Below are positions 60,108 through 64,000 of a stretch of 64,000 nt of DNA, piece by piece. Location of the stretch: the NCBI GenBank assembly GCA_934636245.1, contig CAKUAI010000002.1, positions 62,001-126,000 on the forward strand, in the 5' to 3' direction. The stretch comes from an uncultured Coriobacteriales bacterium (GTDB taxonomy: Bacteria > Actinomycetota > Coriobacteriia > Coriobacteriales > UMGS124). Below the pieces are notes generated by a model. It was not told the DNA's origin, did not search any database, and saw nothing but the letters and a program-made list of their open reading frames with translations. Within the stretch, counting starts at the first letter, position 1. Each line of letters begins with the position of its first letter. Position numbers and translations under genes: made by a program.

Positions 60108-61097
60108 ATGCCTATCAACATCCCCACCGGACTTCCTGCCAAGGAGATTCTTGACGACGAGCGCATCTTCGCGCTTGAGGAGAACGTCGCCTCCAAGCAG
60201 CACATGCGCCCGCTGAGGGTCGTGCTGCTCAACCTCATGCCCAAGAAGATCGAGACGGAGACGCAGATCCTGCGCCTCATCTCCAAGTCGCCGCTGCAGG
60301 TGGATATGGACTTCATGTGCATGGCGAGCCACGAGAGCAAAAACACCCCCCACGACCACCTCGTCAAGTTCTACGACACGTTCGAGGCGTTTCGCGACCG
60401 CCGCTACGACGCGCTCGTCATCACCGGCGCCCCCGTGGAGGAGATGGACTTCGAGGACGTCGACTACTGGGACGAGCTCGTCGAGGTCATGAAGTGGAGC
60501 CGCACCAACGTCTACTCCACGCTGCACATCTGCTGGGGCGCCCTGGCGGGCCTGTACTTTCACCACGGCGTGAACAAGGTGGCGCTGCCCAGCAAGCTTT
60601 TCGGCGTGTTCGCCACCAGGCTCACCGACGAGTACAACTTCCTCACCAACGGCTTTGACGAGCGCTTCTTCATGCCGCACTCCCGCCATGCCGGCATCGA
60701 CCTCGCCCAGCTCGACGAGCATATCGGACGCGACCTGTACGCCCTGGGCACGAGCCCGGTGACGGGCCCCTCCATCCTGGCGACTTCCGACATGCGCCAG
60801 GTGTTCATCACCGGCCACCTCGAGTACGCCAAGGGCACGCTCGACGCGGAGTACCGCCGCGACCTGGGGCAGGGCAGGCCCATCGACATGCCGCGCAACT
60901 ACTACCCCGACGACGACCCGGCCAACGAGCCCTGCCTTACCTGGCGCAGCCACGCCAATCTTTTCTGGCGCAACTGGCTCAACTACATCTATCAGATGAC
61001 GCCTTTCGACTTGACCGAGCTCAGCGAGGACTACAAGGGCTACCGCATCTCCGAGCGCGTGTGGCAGCCCGGCACCCGCGGCGGCGACATCCGCTAG
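60108..61097 (+). CDS. metA: Homoserine O-acyltransferase MetA, predicted acetyl-CoA type
   Basis: 329 residues from the ATG at 60108 behind AAGGAG; the frame is open 73 codons upstream without family sequence. MetA motifs: LNLMPKKIETETQILRLI, ITGAPVEEMDFEDVDYWDEL and HICWGALAGLY with the nucleophile Cys142; the later conserved region has ITGHLEYAKGTLDAEYRRD. Position 111 is Glu (GAPVE). In this family Glu111 goes with acetyl-CoA and Gly111 with succinyl-CoA, so the product is probably O-acetylhomoserine despite the usual succinyltransferase name. It is the first dedicated step of methionine synthesis. No riboswitch is seen in its leader. Confidence 0.93.
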   Translation: MPINIPTGLPAKEILDDERIFALEENVASKQHMRPLRVVLLNLMPKKIETETQILRLISKSPLQVDMDFMCMASHESKNTPHDHLVKFYDTFEAFRDRRYDALVITGAPVEEMDFEDVDYWDELVEVMKWSRTNVYSTLHICWGALAGLYFHHGVNKVALPSKLFGVFATRLTDEYNFLTNGFDERFFMPHSRHAGIDLAQLDEHIGRDLYALGTSPVTGPSILATSDMRQVFITGHLEYAKGTLDAEYRRDLGQGRPIDMPRNYYPDDDPANEPCLTWRSHANLFWRNWLNYIYQMTPFDLTELSEDYKGYRISERVWQPGTRGGDIR

Positions 61098-61191
61098 TCT
61101 CGGGCTGCCAGGCTGCAAGTACGGGTATCATGTGCCGAGTCAATAAACGATTCCGTAGCGCGGGTCGTGCGGTTGAGGAGGCATGTGAGAC

Positions 61192-63660
61192 ATGGCTATG
61201 CAGATGGTGAGGCTCGGGGACGTGTGCCGGGCGGCAAAGGAAGGCCAGCAGGACCTTACGGTGGCCGAGCGCTCGGCGCGCAAGGGGCCCTACGCCTACT
61301 TTGCCGACAACTGTCAGTCGTTTGGTGTCGACGATTGGCTCGTGGATGCGGGCGGTGCAATCATCGTCCCTGCGTACGGCCAGATTGTGGCAAACACCGG
61401 CTACGTCATGGCGCGCAGGGAGCGGGGCCGCTTCTCCTTCGGCAGGCAGGTGTACGCCCTTGTGCCCCACGACCGCACCGACACCGACTACCTCTACAAT
61501 GTCATCACGCACTCCCCGCAGGTGGCCCATCAGGTCACCGGAACCCCTCAGCTGCGCCAGATTTCCCTGACCGCGCTGCTCGCCTCGCGCATCCCCTGGC
61601 CCTGCCGCGCTGTGCGCGACGCGTTTGTCGAGATGATTGAGGCTGACGAGGCCGAGTTCAAGCGCCTGCGCGCCCTGCCTGCCCAGCTTATGGCCGAGGG
61701 TGACGAGGCGTTTGCGAACATCGTGGACGCCGACGGGTCTGAGGCCCTCGCCATGGCGGATGCCGTGGCATGGCGCACGGGCACCTCGGTGGCCGCCGAG
61801 CTGCGCGGCCCCGACAAGGCGGTGCGCGTGGAAGGCAGCCGTGGCACGCTGGGTCGCTGCGACGAGATGCTGGCCGAGGGACCCTGCGTTGTGGCCGCCC
61901 CCCAGGGCCGCGCCATGGTCGCGCGCTACGTTCCTGAGGCATGCCATCCCTTGCAGGATGTGCTCTATGCCTGTGCGGCCGACTCCAAGGTTGACCTGGG
62001 CGTCCTGCTGTTTGCCCTGCGTGCCGCTCGCGTGCGCGAGGGTCTGCCCAGGCAGGACTGGGTGAGCGAGCAGGACTTCGGCGCCCTGTACCTCCATGTG
62101 GGTACGCCTGAGCAGCAGGAGCGCTTCGCTTCTGTCGCAAGTGACATCTTCAGCCGCCTTGCCAAGGCCGAGACCGACCTTGTCCAGCTCGAGCGCGACC
62201 ATGCGGCGCGCCTGGCGGAGTTCTTCACGCACGGTCGTGTGGGGGCAAGCGAGTCGAGCGCGGCCGACGACGAGCCGCTTGGCGAGATTCCTGCGGCGCC
62301 CGAGGCGGTTGCTGCGTGTGGAAACGACGCCGGCCAGGGGCAGGAAGGCGACGCCGATGCCGCCGCTTCGACCGACATGCCCGCCGGTGTGCGCGTGCGC
62401 GTCGCGCAGGCGGGCCCGCTTGCCCCTCTTGCCGCCCAGGGCCTGGGAATTCTGAGCGACCCGGCCGATGTTGCCTGGGAGCTTGCGCCCTTGGCCGTCG
62501 TGCGTGCATGCGCCTCGAGCTCGCAGTGGGCGTTCATCGCCGCGGCTGCCGGTCCCTATGCAGCCCCGGCCTATGCCAACCTCGTGCGCGCGCTCGACGC
62601 GGTCATGGCCGAGCTTTCCAAGTCCAACGACCTGCTGTCGTTCTTGCCCAACCTCTCGTATGCCTCGTCGCTGCTGACGCTTGAGCAGCTTGCGGCCTGG
62701 GTCGGCGTGCTCGACGCCATCGAGCCCGCCGCCATCACGGGCGCTGCGGTGCGGGCCGTGCTGCGCCTCGACCCCTCGTTCGCCGCCCTGTCGGCCCCTG
62801 TCTGCAATCTGTTCGAGGGTGCCGTGCGCTCCTGCGCCCGCGGCCTGGGTCGCGAGCTCCAGAGTGCCTACGTGCCCTGCTCGTCGGGCGAGGGCCTCAT
62901 CGACCTGTTTGCGCATGACTTCCCCGAGGTCACGCTGCGCTCGCAGACGCAGGAGTTCTCCCATATCCTGGCCGACATGCTCGTGAGGGCCGCCGAGCTC
63001 GAGGACATGGGCGAGCAGCGCGGCGGCCTGGGTGCCGCCGTGGGCAGCGCGCTCGCGCACGACGAGTTCGGTGACTGGCGTGCCGACCTCGTGTGCGCCG
63101 CACTTCCTTGCGAGGAGGGCGCTTGGCACGAGGGCGCCGTCTCGCCTGACGACCCCCGTTGGGCCGCGCTGGGCGTGCCCCCGCGCAACAAGGCGACGTT
63201 CGCCTGGATTCAGCAGGCGATGTTTCGCCAGGCAGAAGGCGGCGTGACCGTGCTTCTTGCGCCGAACTGCGCCCTGCATTCCTGCGTGGGCAGCGAGACC
63301 GAGCTTCGTCGCAAGCTTGCTGCCTCGGGCCGTGTGCGCGCCGTTGTGTCCCTGCCTTCGCGCATCTTCGCCGACGGCCGTCCCGCCTCGAGCCTGATCG
63401 TGCTGGGCGACCCGCGCGACGCCGAGGTCGCGCAGGCGCTCATGGTTGACATGCTCGGCTGCGGCGTGCCTGCCGGCGACGTCGACGGCGCTGCGACCCG
63501 CGAGCTTCCCGCCGAGGTTGCCGCCCATGCTGCGCAGGTGCTTGCGGCTTGGGTCGAGCGTGGTGAAGCGTCGTGCGAACAGGGCTTCTGCCGTGTCGTC
63601 GATGCCGAGGAGATCGCCGCAAACGTCGACGTCCTCACCCCTTGGACCTACGTGGGGTAG
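61192..63660 (+). CDS. Fusion of a type I specificity-like domain with a degenerate N6-methylase domain
   Basis: 822 residues; GAGGAGG precedes ATG 61192 (ATG 61198 is possible). N-terminal part (about 1-175) resembles a HsdS target-recognition domain: MVRLGDVCRAAKEG, then AIIVPAYGQIVANTGYV and TGTPQLRQISLTALLASRIP, followed by a helical segment. A second such region is at about 200-350. The C-terminal part (about 545-760) resembles HsdM, but the expected DPxCGSG motif reads VPCSSGEGLIDLF and the NPPF motif is replaced by ALPCEEGAW, while KLAASGRVRAVVSLPSRIF remains. Methylation is therefore doubtful. No HsdR lies nearby. Confidence 0.7.
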   Translation: MAMQMVRLGDVCRAAKEGQQDLTVAERSARKGPYAYFADNCQSFGVDDWLVDAGGAIIVPAYGQIVANTGYVMARRERGRFSFGRQVYALVPHDRTDTDYLYNVITHSPQVAHQVTGTPQLRQISLTALLASRIPWPCRAVRDAFVEMIEADEAEFKRLRALPAQLMAEGDEAFANIVDADGSEALAMADAVAWRTGTSVAAELRGPDKAVRVEGSRGTLGRCDEMLAEGPCVVAAPQGRAMVARYVPEACHPLQDVLYACAADSKVDLGVLLFALRAARVREGLPRQDWVSEQDFGALYLHVGTPEQQERFASVASDIFSRLAKAETDLVQLERDHAARLAEFFTHGRVGASESSAADDEPLGEIPAAPEAVAACGNDAGQGQEGDADAAASTDMPAGVRVRVAQAGPLAPLAAQGLGILSDPADVAWELAPLAVVRACASSSQWAFIAAAAGPYAAPAYANLVRALDAVMAELSKSNDLLSFLPNLSYASSLLTLEQLAAWVGVLDAIEPAAITGAAVRAVLRLDPSFAALSAPVCNLFEGAVRSCARGLGRELQSAYVPCSSGEGLIDLFAHDFPEVTLRSQTQEFSHILADMLVRAAELEDMGEQRGGLGAAVGSALAHDEFGDWRADLVCAALPCEEGAWHEGAVSPDDPRWAALGVPPRNKATFAWIQQAMFRQAEGGVTVLLAPNCALHSCVGSETELRRKLAASGRVRAVVSLPSRIFADGRPASSLIVLGDPRDAEVAQALMVDMLGCGVPAGDVDGAATRELPAEVAAHAAQVLAAWVERGEASCEQGFCRVVDAEEIAANVDVLTPWTYVG

Positions 63661-63901
63661 AGCCCACTGTCTGGGGATGATGCGCCGTGCCCATGAGGTT
63701 CTAGGGCCAGTGGCCGAGTGGATCTCGCCACATGGGGTTGACGCCCGCTGTCCGTGAATCGTGTCATTCAGATTGTCCGACGGCTGTTCTGACGTTTGGT
63801 GCCCAGGCTCCGTGACGTGGTAATCTTGCCGTTCGGCGCGTTTGTTGACGGTCCCGGCGCACCCTGCGTCATAGGCGTTGTGTGCTACCTGATTTGTATC
63901 G

Positions 63902-63935
63902 TCGCGCTTTGTGACACGCCGTGTCCAAAGCGCGA
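63902..63935 (+). promoter_or_regulatory. Strong hairpin in the leader of the last gene
   Basis: TCGCGCTTTG (63902-63911) pairs with CAAAGCGCGA (63926-63935), continued by GACAC/GTGTC around a GCC loop, giving 15 base pairs with one bulge. It lies 50 bp before the ATG at 63986 and has no T-tract. The remaining gap 63661-63901 shows no gene or clear promoter. Confidence 0.55.
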
Positions 63936-63985
63936 TTCGTTGTCTATCAATGCGGCTGTGAGCCGCCCGTGAAAGGAGCTCGTCC

Positions 63986-64000
63986 ATGAGTGGAATCGAC
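63986..64000 (+). CDS. Start of an unidentified gene
   Basis: ATG at 63986 follows GAAAGGAGCTCGTCC, a strong ribosome binding site. Only five codons (MSGID) are in the window, so the product cannot be named. Confidence 0.6.

Noticed and set aside
61192..63660. Complete type I restriction-modification system
   Set aside because: No HsdR gene is in the window, and the methylase motifs in the fusion are degraded; only a fusion protein can be supported.

Overview
This 64 kb window is GC-rich and gene-dense. It reads as a chromosomal segment of an anaerobic actinobacterium of the class Coriobacteriia, most likely Eggerthellaceae (Slackia/Eggerthella-like). That placement is inferred from four things: LuxR-type regulators with large multi-spanning membrane domains, Tat-exported flavin reductases, a very long Tat-exported molybdopterin enzyme resembling gut catechol dehydroxylases, and a 6C-type actinobacterial small RNA. 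No tRNA, rRNA or CRISPR array was seen.

Layout. 1-4283: end of the ATP synthase operon (atpA end, atpG, atpD, atpC) followed by murA. 4281-7565: pepT and thrC on the minus strand, with pepT flanked by CTAG-bounded repeats of about 100 bp. 7771-12430: a membrane LuxR regulator, then a three-gene unit of circularly permuted ATP-grasp, alpha-E protein and transglutaminase. 12537-15078: two S41-like proteins that appear to have lost the nucleophilic serine. 15385-18248: a Tat-exported FAD reductase divergent from a DtxR/MntR-type regulator. 18249-18954: non-coding, holding a 6C-like RNA and two palindromic repeats. 18955-21715: GntP-type permease and glycerate kinase. 21972-24681: an AAA/PD-(D/E)XK-type ATPase and a YddG-like exporter.

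24986-34695 is one long co-directional cluster. It encodes an acidic protein with duplicated wHTH-like halves, a TorD-type chaperone, NapG-like and NapH-like iron-sulfur proteins, a polyferredoxin, and two divergent UvrD-like ATPases flanking an Ala/Glu-rich protein. 35006-42331: a membrane LuxR regulator divergent from a molybdopterin enzyme, four-cluster ferredoxin and membrane anchor. 42414-45609: two ATPases of selfish or accessory character; the first is bracketed by a 23-bp direct duplication of the preceding terminator. 45716-50035: a second divergent pair, LuxR regulator and FAD reductase, followed by a tandem FMN-binding protein. 50115-55000: radical SAM protein, HxlR regulator, AlbA/Schlafen-type ATPase, toxin-antitoxin pair and Ogt. 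55380-63660: aconitase-family hydratase, PatB/MalY aminotransferase, an unknown acidic protein, MetA (predicted acetyl-CoA type) and a specificity-subunit/degenerate methylase fusion. The window ends at the first five codons of another gene.

The genes suggest an anaerobe that respires organic acceptors outside the membrane: Mo enzyme with Fe-S and anchor subunits, and FAD reductase with an FMN carrier. Each acceptor system is controlled by its own membrane LuxR-type sensor, with ATP synthase using the resulting gradient.

The most unusual non-coding signal is a set of intergenic repeat families. Two of them (B and D) keep loops and internal motifs while their stems change by compensatory substitutions. 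Family B elements sit between subunit genes of both respiratory operons. The most unusual protein-coding signal is the paired UvrD-like ATPases, both with the motif VI arginine replaced by cysteine, inside an iron-sulfur electron-transfer cluster.
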